Origin: JBEKCB01 sp052139675
Lineage (GTDB): Bacteria; Planctomycetota; Brocadiia; CAIUPP01
Assembly: GCA_052139675.1 (NCBI GenBank)
Contig: JBKQWE010000014.1
Location: forward strand, 49,601 to 113,600
DNA length: 64,000 nucleotides
Direction: 5' to 3'
Below are positions 50,901-57,512 of the stretch, piece by piece; position 1 is the stretch's first letter; each line of letters starts with the position of its first letter. Under the pieces are notes generated by a model. The model was not told where the DNA came from, did not search any database, and worked only from the letters and a program-made list of their open reading frames with translations. The position numbers and the translations under genes are program-made.

Positions 50901-51733
50901 CACTTGGAGATTTCGCGCCAGTCGGCGATGGTGCTGACCAGCAGGCGCTGGACGCAGGTGTAGACCGGCGGCATGCTCGGCTCCGGGTACATGCGCGGCA
51001 CGTCGCGCGCCTCCCAGTGATAGATGAGACGGTTGTCCCGCTCGGACTGCGAGAAGGTCACCGTGCCGGGCACCGGGTCCTTGAGCGCGATGCTGCGCAG
51101 CGGGAGCTCCTTCGGGCCGGAGACCTCGTAGAGGAAATGGCGCATCGGCGAGGTGGCCTCGAGTTCGGTCCAATCGCTCCAGGTGTTCTGCACGCGCGCT
51201 TTGAACGTCGTGTGGATCGCGCGGTAATGCACGATGTCGCCGACGGCCAGGCCGGGAATGCCGATCTCGAGCAGCTTGCGGTTCGGGTCGTAGATATTCT
51301 CGTTCATCTGGCCGCTCTCGGTCGTCACGCGGCTTTGAGCGGCGACATCCACCGGCACGGCCGTGCCGTCCGGCTTGATCACCTCGAGAAGGTCGAACGA
51401 CACCTTGCTGAACGCCTCGTCGAAATCGAGCGACATCCGCTCGTTATCGCGCCGGCCCTTATCGGTGAGCACCTTCGTCCATGTCTCGTCGAACGTCAAC
51501 GACGTGCCGTCGGCCTCGTAGCGGATGAAAATGAAATCGTCCACGAGCACGTCGTCCGCGTCGGGATACTTGGCCTTGGTGACCTCCGCGGCCGCCGCGA
51601 GCGTCGCCGCGCGGTCCATCAGCGCGGGTTTGGCCGCCTCCGGCGCAGCCTTCGCCGCCTCCTGGGCGAACGCCGCCGAGACCAGCCCCACCGCCAGCAA
51701 CAACGCGACCCGCCACGAGGATTGGCGTTTCAT
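47915..51733 (-). CDS. Two-module DUF3857/transglutaminase-like exported protein
   Basis: This 1272-residue protein has a signal peptide (RVALLLAVGLVSAAFAQ). It contains two tandem modules, each a DUF3857 beta domain followed by a transglutaminase-like core. Module 1 has YGVCRDKAALLVEMLRLAEIEAF with the catalytic Cys, a downstream FNHAIVAA His and a DPTDENTR Asp. In module 2 the equivalent is YGNSADRAVLLHALLRAAGFRP, where Ser replaces Cys. Each is followed by a beta-rich C-terminal domain. DUF3857 proteins are extracytoplasmic and their substrates are largely unknown. ATG 51733 is chosen over upstream ATG codons because it gives the signal peptide and lies about 40 bp after a good promoter. 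Confidence 0.88.
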   Translation of the reverse strand: MKRQSSWRVALLLAVGLVSAAFAQEAAKAAPEAAKPALMDRAATLAAAAEVTKAKYPDADDVLVDDFIFIRYEADGTSLTFDETWTKVLTDKGRRDNERMSLDFDEAFSKVSFDLLEVIKPDGTAVPVDVAAQSRVTTESGQMNENIYDPNRKLLEIGIPGLAVGDIVHYRAIHTTFKARVQNTWSDWTELEATSPMRHFLYEVSGPKELPLRSIALKDPVPGTVTFSQSERDNRLIYHWEARDVPRMYPEPSMPPVYTCVQRLLVSTIADWREISKWYWQLSLPHLTPTDAMKTTVAELTQGLTDRRKKIEALFKFVSQKVRYMGITLEKEAPGYEPHDVRITFDNKYGVCRDKAALLVEMLRLAEIEAFPVLIEVGPKKDADVPQPYFNHAIVAAREPDGSYLLMDPTDENTRELLPAYLSNDSYLVATPEGETLKTSPITPATENLMRIETTATLNAAGDLTAESVLHFDGINDSVYRDHFSRLPPEERRVFFEGLVRRAATGARLSGFELTPADLMDTSSPLTVKLRFEARGLPITNGETMLLPLPGIGARVGMVNFILGGTGLEKRKYPLMTEIACGLEETLTLKAEDIGKTLAPPAYEPVENDAVSFSESLARDGNTLTRKETFLLKVVEFTPAQYLTLKDALRTMERDERQKAVFAAAQPPADAEILSDRTEYELADAHSWTVTRTLRMKVLTYGGKKKNSEVKLGYNPAWEELTLESATVTAPDGSVKSAQKEEQNLMDAEWAGSAPRYPAAKTLVVSLPGVEVGSVIEYKVKRVCKDRPFFAARVAFRGVDPIQSRTLSVTVPADLPLAVQPHFADALHEQSETLENAVRREWSAADQRSVKPEILLPPSWAYLPTVCLSTGNWKTYGAQVEAKLKEAASGQKEAQRQAKALIQGAADDAARLTAIRNFVAKQIRYAGPGLDELPLSAVTPADRTLKESYGNSADRAVLLHALLRAAGFRPAFVLASGVPVVVNLAPPLDGAPSPSDFGAVLVRVRLDGKEVYLNDTDEYAALGATAHDGCYGLGMDAGKLFTIKARPMMRDRSDTDFDVTVQANGDAVIRKRTNYYGSGYADARKRFAEMVPEERRRYFMGAVAQISQAATAEGDLETSFDSYPGVEQFTVRAPGYAARSGAYLSFTLPASLQDLFGFRSETRDNPIFWQGPRRVAIRTTLTLPQEFATLALQPAEIEWKAPASAGVVRVLSYRRNEGAAAGGNGARCVIEQTMNLLPAMIPATDYEDLLHIQSLMNHPSARTVLATAGGEE

Positions 51734-51779
51734 GCGGACTCCGTTCGTGAAGAAACATCGGGACAAGCCGGACGATTTC

Positions 51780-51809
51780 ATGATACGCTCCGGCACGGCG
51801 CAGCGTCAA
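51780..51809 (-). promoter_or_regulatory. Promoter of the DUF3857 gene
   Basis: On the minus strand there is TTGACG (51809-51804), an 18-bp spacer and TATCAT (51785-51780). It lies between the gene and the first palindrome array, so the array is upstream of, not within, this transcript. Confidence 0.6.
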
Positions 51810-51847
51810 CAAGCGCCAGCGGAGGGAGAGCCGCATGCGCTTGCCGG

Positions 51848-52889
51848 CGACATCGGACGCCACCCTATCGGCACAGGATATAGTCACCCGCCCACTGCGT
51901 TGCGAAGAAGGGACGCCGGCCGGTTCCCCGTCGCCGCCCGATCGCGCGCACTCATTTGCCGCCCGCTCAGCGGCTATATCCTGCGGCGGTATACTGCCGC
52001 AGGATATAGCCAACCGCTTTCGCGGGACCGGCCTTGGAACCGCAAAGCGCCGGGACCTTCCTCGAGCGCTTGCCTGCACTCCTTTGCCGCGCACCCGCTG
52101 GCTATATCGCGCTGCGGTATACTTTCGCAGGATATAGCCACCCGCCCGGTACGTTGCGAAGAAGAGGCGCGGGACAGGTTCCCCATCACCGGACGATTGC
52201 GCGCACTCCTTTGTCGCGAGGGGCGACTATATCCTGCGGCAGTATACTGCCGCAGGATATAGCCATCCGCTCTCCTGGGAATGCACTTGGGACCGGAAAC
52301 TGCCGGGAGCTTCGTCGCGCGGGCCCTTTGTCGCGTGTCGCCGGCGATATTCGGATGCCGGTATATCGGCACAGGAGGTAGTCGCCTGTCCGCTGCATTG
52401 CGAAGAAGGGACGCGGCGCAGGGTCCCCGTTGCCGCCCGATCGCGCGCGCTCGTTTGCCGCCCGCTCAGCGACTATATCCTGCGGCAGTATACTGCCGCA
52501 GGATATAGCCATCCGCTTTCGCGGAAACAGCCTTGGGACCGCAAAGCGCCGGGACCTTCCTCGAGCGCTCGCCCGCAGGCCTTTATCGCGTGCCGTCAGC
52601 GATATTCGGATGCCGGTATATCGGTACAGGATATAGTCGTCCGCCCGCTGCGTTGCGAAGAAGGGACGCGGCGCAGGTCCCCGTTGCCGCCCGATCGCGC
52701 GCGCTCGTTTGCCGCCCGCTCAGCGACTATATCCTGCGGCAGTATACTGCCGCAGGATATAGCCATCCGCTTTCGCGGAAATAGCCTTGGGACCGCAAAG
52801 CGCCGGGACCTTCGTCGAGCGCTTGCCTGCACTCCTTTGCCGCGCGCTCGCCAGTATATACTGTGGAAGTATACTACCACAGGATATAG
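51848..52889 (+). repeat. Palindrome array 1 (nine 36-37-bp palindromes, about 127-bp period)
   Basis: Palindromes lie at 51848-51883, 51974-52009, 52102-52137, 52227-52262, 52345-52381, 52473-52508, 52600-52636, 52727-52762 and 52854-52889. The P type is a 36-bp perfect dyad whose half is CTATATCCTGCGGCAGTA (exact at 52227, 52473 and 52727). The Q type (51848, 52345, 52600) is asymmetric, reading CGATATTCGGATGCCGG on its left side. Spacers of about 90 bp alternate strictly between type A (contains TGCGTTGCGAAGAAGGGACG) and type B (contains GCAAAGCGCCGGGACCTTC), giving a 254-bp higher-order unit. The unit length is not a multiple of 3, so the frames running through it are not coding. It is not CRISPR. 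I know no named family. Confidence 0.9.
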
Positions 52890-53067
52890 CTATCCGCTCT
52901 CGCGGGAATGGACTTGAGGCTTCAAAACGCCTGGACTTTCGCCGTGCCTGCGCCGCGCCCGCTTTCCTTGTCATTTCCCGCATGCGGCGGACAAGGCGCG
53001 ATGCCTGTCTTCTACGCCGATCGAGGAGCGGGAATGCACGCCACAGTGCAGCCGGCTCGCGGAGGGA
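52890..53067 (+). repeat. Inner terminal segment of array 1
   Basis: This non-palindromic flank is homologous, in inverted orientation, to 57371-57512 next to array 2. The clearest match is GCGATGCCTGTC followed by GCCGATCG, GGAGCGGGAAT and GCCGGCTCGCGG (52997-53061). An extra segment of about 30 bp (near 52965-52990) is present only here. The shared end shows that the two arrays and their inner flanks are copies of one element in opposite orientation. Confidence 0.7.
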
Positions 53068-53125
53068 GTTTGGGAGACCGTTGAAAATGTGCCGCTCGTA
53101 TGTCCGTCAGGGCATATCACTCGCA

Positions 53126-53181
53126 GTATGGGCGCACGAAGCAGCGCCGGACGGCGCCATTACGACCGACGCACTCGCGCC
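53126..53181 (+). repeat. Direct repeat flanking the TMTC-like gene, copy 1
   Basis: This 56-bp segment aligns without gaps to 55609-55664 at roughly three quarters identity; the shared core is CAGCGCC..CGGCGCC.TTAC. The two copies lie just outside the 3' and 5' ends of the TMTC-like gene. Confidence 0.55.
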
Positions 53182-53226
53182 GGCGAGGGGGCCCGTGCCG
53201 CGCCTTTCAACGGGCTGTCCGGCGAA

Positions 53227-55554
53227 TTACCGCGGCGGTTGTGCGGGCTGGCCGAGGGAGCGCAGGAGTTCCTCCGGCACCGTTCCTCCGAGTTGCCGGG
53301 CCATCAGCAGGTCCGCGAGCGCCTCACGGTCCTGCTTCATGAGCCTGCGGGCGGCGGCGCGCTGGTAATACGCGCGCGCGTCCCGCGGCCGGAGCTCGAT
53401 CAGCCGGTCCAGATCCCGGACCGCCTCCGCCGGCCGGTTGGCGGCCAGGCAGGCGTTGGCGCGATTGTACCAGGCGTCGGCATAGCGCCGGTCGCAGGCG
53501 ATGGCCTTGCCGTAGTCGCCGATGGCCTCGTCGTAGAGCCGGGCGGCCATGTAGACGTTGCCGCGATTGACGTACGCCTCGGCGTAATCGGGCTTGAGCG
53601 CGACGGCCTCGTCCAGGTCGCGCAGCGCCGCATCCAGGCGGCCGGCGCGGGCATAAGCCGTGCCGCGGTTGTACCACGCCTCGACGCAATCGGGATCGAG
53701 CGCGATGGCCTCGTTGTAGTCGCGCATCGCCTCGTCGGGCCGGCGAGTGGCCGCGAAGACCAGGCCGCGATTGACGTAGGCCTGCGCGGAATCGGGTTCG
53801 GCCGCAATGGCCCGGTCGTAGTCGCGCACGGCATCGTCGTAACGCCCGGCGGCCGCGTGGATGAGGCCGCGGTTGACGTACGCCTCGGCGTAATCGGGCT
53901 TGAGCGCGATGGCCTTGTCCAGGTCGCGCAGCGCCTCCGCAGAGCGACCGATGTTGAAAAAGGCGTTGCTGCGGTTGTACCACGCCTCGGCGCAATCGGG
54001 CTTGAGCGCGATGGCCCGGTCGTAGTCGGCGATGGCCTCGGCGGACCGGCCGGCGGCCGCGCGGGCGATGCCTCGCTCGAGCCACGCGTGGTAGTCCTTG
54101 GAATCCAATTCCAGGGATTTATCGAAGCAGAGGATCGCCTCGTCCGGCGCGCCCGCGTCGGCGTATGCCTTGCCCAGGCCGCACCAGAGCGAGGCCCGGC
54201 GTGGGCTCTTCTCCAGGTTGTTGCGCCAGAGGCGCTGGTCGCTGCTGAAGACGCCGGCGCGCTGGAACGTGAGCGCGGCCATCGCCGCCAGGCAGATTCC
54301 CACGGCCACCGCCGCCGGCCGGCCTCCGCTCGCGCCGGCCGCCGCGCGCGCCAGGAGCGCCCCCGCCAGCGCGAGGATCCCCGGCATGGCCGCATACTGA
54401 AGATGGTCCGCCACCAGCGACAGGCGCATGAACGACATGTCCACAAACCCCAGCACCGGCAGCAGCGAGACGATGAAGTACGCCCACGCGATCAGCGGTC
54501 CCGGCCCCCAGCGCCGGCGCTTGACCCAGAGGAGGGCCGTCGCCGCCGCCAGCAGCGCGAGCGGGAGGAAAGACAAGATGGACGATCCGTTCACTTCCCA
54601 CCGCGGGTAGATCGCGTACAGACCCACCGGCAGCAATATCTTGTAAAGGTAGAACCACGCGATCCAGCCGGCGGCGGCGATGCGCGAGGCCGCGCCCTCC
54701 GGCCGCGCCGCCTCCTGCCCGATGGCATTGTGCCACTGGAACCACACCGTCACCAATCCCAGCGCCAGCGACAACGCAAAGAAGGGGATCGTCCGGATCA
54801 GGTCGCGCGTCACCACCTTTCCTCGCCGCCACCATACCAGCAGGAGCAGGACCAGCGGGAGCATCACGACCGAGGTCTTCGCGAGCAGCGCCAGCAGGAA
54901 CAGGCCCAACGAGAGTAAATAGTGCGGAGCGCCTTTCGTCGTGCGCGTCGTCTCCTCGTGGCGAGAGCGAATTGCGGCTTCCCGATTGCCGTTCGTAGTG
55001 CTCGTCGTGCTCTTCTTCGCCCGCCGAAGTAGCGCAGCTACGAAGAGCGGGCCGTCGTGGTGAGAAATGCCATCCTCAAAGCGCAGATACGCCAGAATGC
55101 TCCCGAGGTAGAGGACCATCGAGAGCGTGTTCTTGCGCTCGGAAAGCCACGCGGCGGAGGAGACCGCCACCGGGTGCAGGGCGAAGAAGAGGGCGGCCAG
55201 CCACGCCCCAGGCACGCGCAGCCGCTGAAGGATGAACCCGAGCAGCACGGCGCCCAGGCCATGGAGCAGGACGTTGATCACGTGCGGACCCGTCGCCGAC
55301 CCGCTGAACGCGCGCCACTCCAGCCAGTGCATTCCATAGGTCAGCGGGAGGTACTCGGCGGACTTGCGGTTGAACCAGATTCGGAGCAAGCCGTCGTCCG
55401 CGCGCACGTCGCGGTTCTTGACGATCAGGAGGTCGTCGTCCCAGACATAGCCGCCTCTGAGCGCAGGCCAATAAACGAGCAGCGCCGCCGCGAGGATCAG
55501 TGCGGCCGGAAGGAATCGGCGTGCGGCGGATGGGCGCTCCGGAGCCTTGCTCAT
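53227..55554 (-). CDS. TMTC-like GT-C membrane protein with TPR repeats
   Basis: This 775-residue protein has an N-terminal multi-helix domain (about 1-425) with an acidic motif in the first loop (YVWDDDLLIVKN, D39-D41), as in GT-C glycosyltransferases and TMTC O-mannosyltransferases. The C-terminal half (about 430-770) carries about ten TPR units (AWYNRGTAYARAGRLDAALRDLDEAVALKPDYAEAYVNRG type). A lipid-linked-sugar transferase acting outside the membrane is a reasonable inference, with TPRs binding the acceptor. Residues 161-211 are a hydrophilic insert that looks like a translated dispersed repeat. ATG 55554 sits 7 bp after a -10 element with no ribosome-binding site, suggesting a leaderless mRNA. 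Confidence 0.85.
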   Translation of the reverse strand: MSKAPERPSAARRFLPAALILAAALLVYWPALRGGYVWDDDLLIVKNRDVRADDGLLRIWFNRKSAEYLPLTYGMHWLEWRAFSGSATGPHVINVLLHGLGAVLLGFILQRLRVPGAWLAALFFALHPVAVSSAAWLSERKNTLSMVLYLGSILAYLRFEDGISHHDGPLFVAALLRRAKKSTTSTTNGNREAAIRSRHEETTRTTKGAPHYLLSLGLFLLALLAKTSVVMLPLVLLLLVWWRRGKVVTRDLIRTIPFFALSLALGLVTVWFQWHNAIGQEAARPEGAASRIAAAGWIAWFYLYKILLPVGLYAIYPRWEVNGSSILSFLPLALLAAATALLWVKRRRWGPGPLIAWAYFIVSLLPVLGFVDMSFMRLSLVADHLQYAAMPGILALAGALLARAAAGASGGRPAAVAVGICLAAMAALTFQRAGVFSSDQRLWRNNLEKSPRRASLWCGLGKAYADAGAPDEAILCFDKSLELDSKDYHAWLERGIARAAAGRSAEAIADYDRAIALKPDCAEAWYNRSNAFFNIGRSAEALRDLDKAIALKPDYAEAYVNRGLIHAAAGRYDDAVRDYDRAIAAEPDSAQAYVNRGLVFAATRRPDEAMRDYNEAIALDPDCVEAWYNRGTAYARAGRLDAALRDLDEAVALKPDYAEAYVNRGNVYMAARLYDEAIGDYGKAIACDRRYADAWYNRANACLAANRPAEAVRDLDRLIELRPRDARAYYQRAAARRLMKQDREALADLLMARQLGGTVPEELLRSLGQPAQPPR
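54922..55074 (-). repeat. In-frame dispersed repeat inside the TMTC-like gene
   Basis: The segment encodes a Lys/Arg/Thr/Ser-rich stretch (KKSTTSTTNGN, then REAAIRSRHEETTRTTKGA) between two hydrophobic helices. Its DNA is built of GTCGT/CTCGT-type triplet-like units, resembling the CACGAAG-type intergenic repeats of PVC genomes. The composition is quite unlike its surroundings and the frame is open throughout. Confidence 0.6.
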
Positions 55555-55561
55555 GCGTCAT

Positions 55562-55590
55562 ATTCTGACGGCGGCTTCCGCTCGCGTCAA
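55562..55590 (-). promoter_or_regulatory. Promoter implying a leaderless TMTC-like transcript
   Basis: On the minus strand there is TTGACG (55590-55585), a 17-bp spacer and CAGAAT (55567-55562), then 7 nt and ATG 55554. This is the third case of the same layout, with the same -10 as at 1498. Confidence 0.5.
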
Positions 55591-55608
55591 GCCGCTTGCC
55601 ATGTGACC

Positions 55609-55664
55609 GTCATGGCATGCGAAACAGCGCCTGGCGGCGCCGTTACAAGCGACGCTCTCGCGGC
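55609..55664 (+). repeat. Direct repeat flanking the TMTC-like gene, copy 2
   Basis: This is the partner of 53126-53181. It overlaps the last codons of the small gene at 55643-55933, so insertion of the repeat or of the TMTC-like gene may have redefined that gene's end. Confidence 0.55.
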
Positions 55665-55933
55665 AGCGCGGCGCACAGGTCACGATTGTTCCGGCGCAGG
55701 ATGCGGCGCACTTCCTGGTCCAGGCACATGCTCGACAGGATGGCGTGCGTGAGCAGGTCCTTGCAGCGCTCCGACGCCGCCTCCTGCCGGCGCGGCTCGA
55801 TGACCAGCCGCTGAGGGCCCCATTCGGCGATGGAGTCCTTTCCCGCGTACAACCGCGCGCCATCGGACCGGAGCGGCAGGCTCTCCGCTTTCCTGCCGGC
55901 CAGGAAGGCGTTGATGACGTCTTGTTCGGTCAT
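55643..55933 (-). CDS. Small hypothetical protein
   Basis: This 96-residue soluble charged protein starts at ATG 55933 behind GAGGCG. It begins MTEQDVINAFLAGRKAESLPLRSDG and has a helical middle (CKDLLTHAILSSMCLDQEVRRIL). I recognise no family. It is probably real given its codon pattern and start. The C-terminus runs into a repeat. Confidence 0.5.
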   Translation of the reverse strand: MTEQDVINAFLAGRKAESLPLRSDGARLYAGKDSIAEWGPQRLVIEPRRQEAASERCKDLLTHAILSSMCLDQEVRRILRRNNRDLCAALPRERRL

Positions 55934-56249
55934 GGCGGACGCCTCATAAACGAAAATTCATGAACCCTGAAGGAAGAATAACGCAGGAAGGTTAGCCGCG
56001 TTTAAGGGGCGCGCAAGAAACAGGATAATTCGCGCCGACGCGCGCCGGGCCTCAGTACCGCATTTCAGAAGTCCGCCGGGACTTGCGAAATGATGGACTC
56101 CGCAGGGGCTTCGCCTCTATGGCGCTCCAAGACGCTCCTTCCCGTCGCGTCTTTCCGCTGTAACCCCTCGGAGGGCCTTCCGCGGCCCTCCAAACCTCCC
56201 GCGACGTACCGCATTTCAGAAGTCCAGAGGGACTTCTGAAATGCGGTAC
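55934..56249. repeat. Intergenic region with two copies of a 20-bp-arm palindrome
   Basis: The perfect palindrome at 56206-56249 has the arm GTACCGCATTTCAGAAGTCC, loop AGAG and its complement. It ends exactly against the stop codon (56252-56250) of the URO-D-family gene. A degenerate second copy at 56055-56096 has an identical left arm and a decayed right arm. Between them is a GGAGGGCC/GGCCCTCC hairpin (56170-56191). No gene is visible. Confidence 0.7.
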
Positions 56250-57299
56250 TCAGCGCGCCGCGAAGTGGCCGTACTTCAGGCAGGTGTCGTGGTACGCGGC
56301 AAAATGCTCCATGGGGACATCGGCGCTGATGGAGTGCGCGCCGACGATCAGCCCGCCGTCGCGGCCGAGGTCAATCAGCTCGCGCGCCTGCGACCGGATG
56401 CGCTCGACGGGGCCGCGGATGAGCGCGTGGGAGTTGTCCATGCCGCCGGCCAGGATCAGCCGGGGATAACGCTTGCGGATTTCCGATGGTTCCATGTTCG
56501 CGCGGCGCTCCAGCGGGTTCAGCCCGTCAATTCCGGCCTCCACGAGCATATCCAGCAGCGGGCGCACGTCGCCGTCGGAGTGCAGGAAAACGTACCGCGC
56601 GCCGGCGCGCTTGTACGCGGCGATCATCCGGCGAAACGCGGGCAACAGAACGCGTTCGAAAGATTTCGGGCTGAACATCGGCCCGTCGTTGTATCCCATG
56701 TCGTCGTAAATCCAGACGCCGGTTTCCTGGAGGCCATAGCGCCGGACGGCCTCGACTCCGACGGCGGCGAGGTGATCGGCCACTTTGCCGGCCAGCGCCG
56801 CGGCCAGCGGCGGATCGCCGGCGATGTCGAGCAGGAACTGCGTCTCGCCGCGCACGAAACTCGTGCGTAGAAAAGGGCCGCCCGTCTTGGCGAACAGCGC
56901 GCGCCGCCGCTTGAGCCGCTCGATCTCCAGCCGGCTCTTTGCAGAGTAGCGGGAGTCGAGGCCGGGCGATTCGAACCGGACGGAATCCGGATCAGCGCCC
57001 GCGGAGATCGGCGCCTGGAGCACCTCGACGAAGAACGCGTCCGGTCTGCGCCGGACGGTTCGGCCCCAGCCGTCCACTTCGTAAATCCAGCCTCCTTCTT
57101 CGCGGATCCGCCGGGCGCGGCTGGGGAACGGCGTTTCGTCGGGGACGATGATCTCCATGTCCGAGAGAGATTCCGCCGGCCCGAACTGCGCCTCCCACGT
57201 CTTCGTATACTCCTGGAAGTTATCGAACCGCGGGATGCGGTCCGGCCGCCGGAAGGCGCAAGCGGCCAGCGTGCGCTCAGGCGATGTCATGTTTATCAT
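56250..57299 (-). CDS. Uroporphyrinogen decarboxylase (URO-D) family protein
   Basis: This 349-residue TIM-barrel protein of the URO-D superfamily shows RTLAACAFRRPDRIPRF at the start, GVWIYDDMGYNDGPMFSPKSFERVLLPAFRRMIAAYKRAGARYVFLHSDGDV and GIDGLNPLERRANMEP in the middle, and LILAGGMDNSHALIRGPVERI near the end. The DGDV and NPLE segments are typical of the corrinoid methyltransferase-like or sugar-metabolism-associated URO-D proteins common in PVC bacteria rather than of HemE. No other haem or corrinoid genes are nearby. ATG 57299 and ATG 57290 are both possible. A perfect TATAAT lies at 57343-57338 on this strand. Confidence 0.85.
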   Translation of the reverse strand: MINMTSPERTLAACAFRRPDRIPRFDNFQEYTKTWEAQFGPAESLSDMEIIVPDETPFPSRARRIREEGGWIYEVDGWGRTVRRRPDAFFVEVLQAPISAGADPDSVRFESPGLDSRYSAKSRLEIERLKRRRALFAKTGGPFLRTSFVRGETQFLLDIAGDPPLAAALAGKVADHLAAVGVEAVRRYGLQETGVWIYDDMGYNDGPMFSPKSFERVLLPAFRRMIAAYKRAGARYVFLHSDGDVRPLLDMLVEAGIDGLNPLERRANMEPSEIRKRYPRLILAGGMDNSHALIRGPVERIRSQARELIDLGRDGGLIVGAHSISADVPMEHFAAYHDTCLKYGHFAAR

Positions 57300-57337
57300 T
57301 TCAATTTACAGGTCAAATTGCGCGGGATTTCCGGGCG

Positions 57338-57343
57338 GATTAT
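57338..57343 (-). promoter_or_regulatory. -10 element upstream of the URO-D-family gene
   Basis: A perfect TATAAT on the minus strand, 39 bp before ATG 57299. No clear -35 is seen at 16-18 bp upstream. Confidence 0.35.
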
Positions 57344-57370
57344 ATCGCAGAGCCGCGCGGCTATCCACAT

Positions 57371-57512
57371 CGCCGCGAGCCGGTTGCGCCGTGGCGCGGA
57401 TTCCCGCTCCCCGATCGCCGCCCAGGACAGGCATCGCGGCTTGCCCGGCGCAGCCGGGTGACGAAAGCCCATACGGTGTGAGCCCCGAGGTCATTCCCAC
57501 GAAAGCAGGCGC
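57371..57512 (-). repeat. Inner terminal segment of array 2
   Basis: This is the inverted counterpart of 52890-53067. On the minus strand it reads GCGATGCCTGTC, GGCGATCG, GGAGCGGGAAT and ACCGGCTCGCGG in the same order. The part nearer the array also aligns (GCTTTCGTGGGAATG against GCTCTCGCGGGAATG). Confidence 0.7.

Noticed and set aside
51848..52889. CRISPR array
   Set aside because: Repeats are 36 bp and regular, but the spacers are about 90 bp, fall into two conserved classes and alternate; no cas genes are present. This is a repeat array, not acquired spacers.
56250..57299. HemE (haem biosynthesis uroporphyrinogen decarboxylase)
   Set aside because: The superfamily fits, but HemE-type N-terminal active-site sequence is not seen and there are no haem genes nearby; a broader URO-D-family call is safer.
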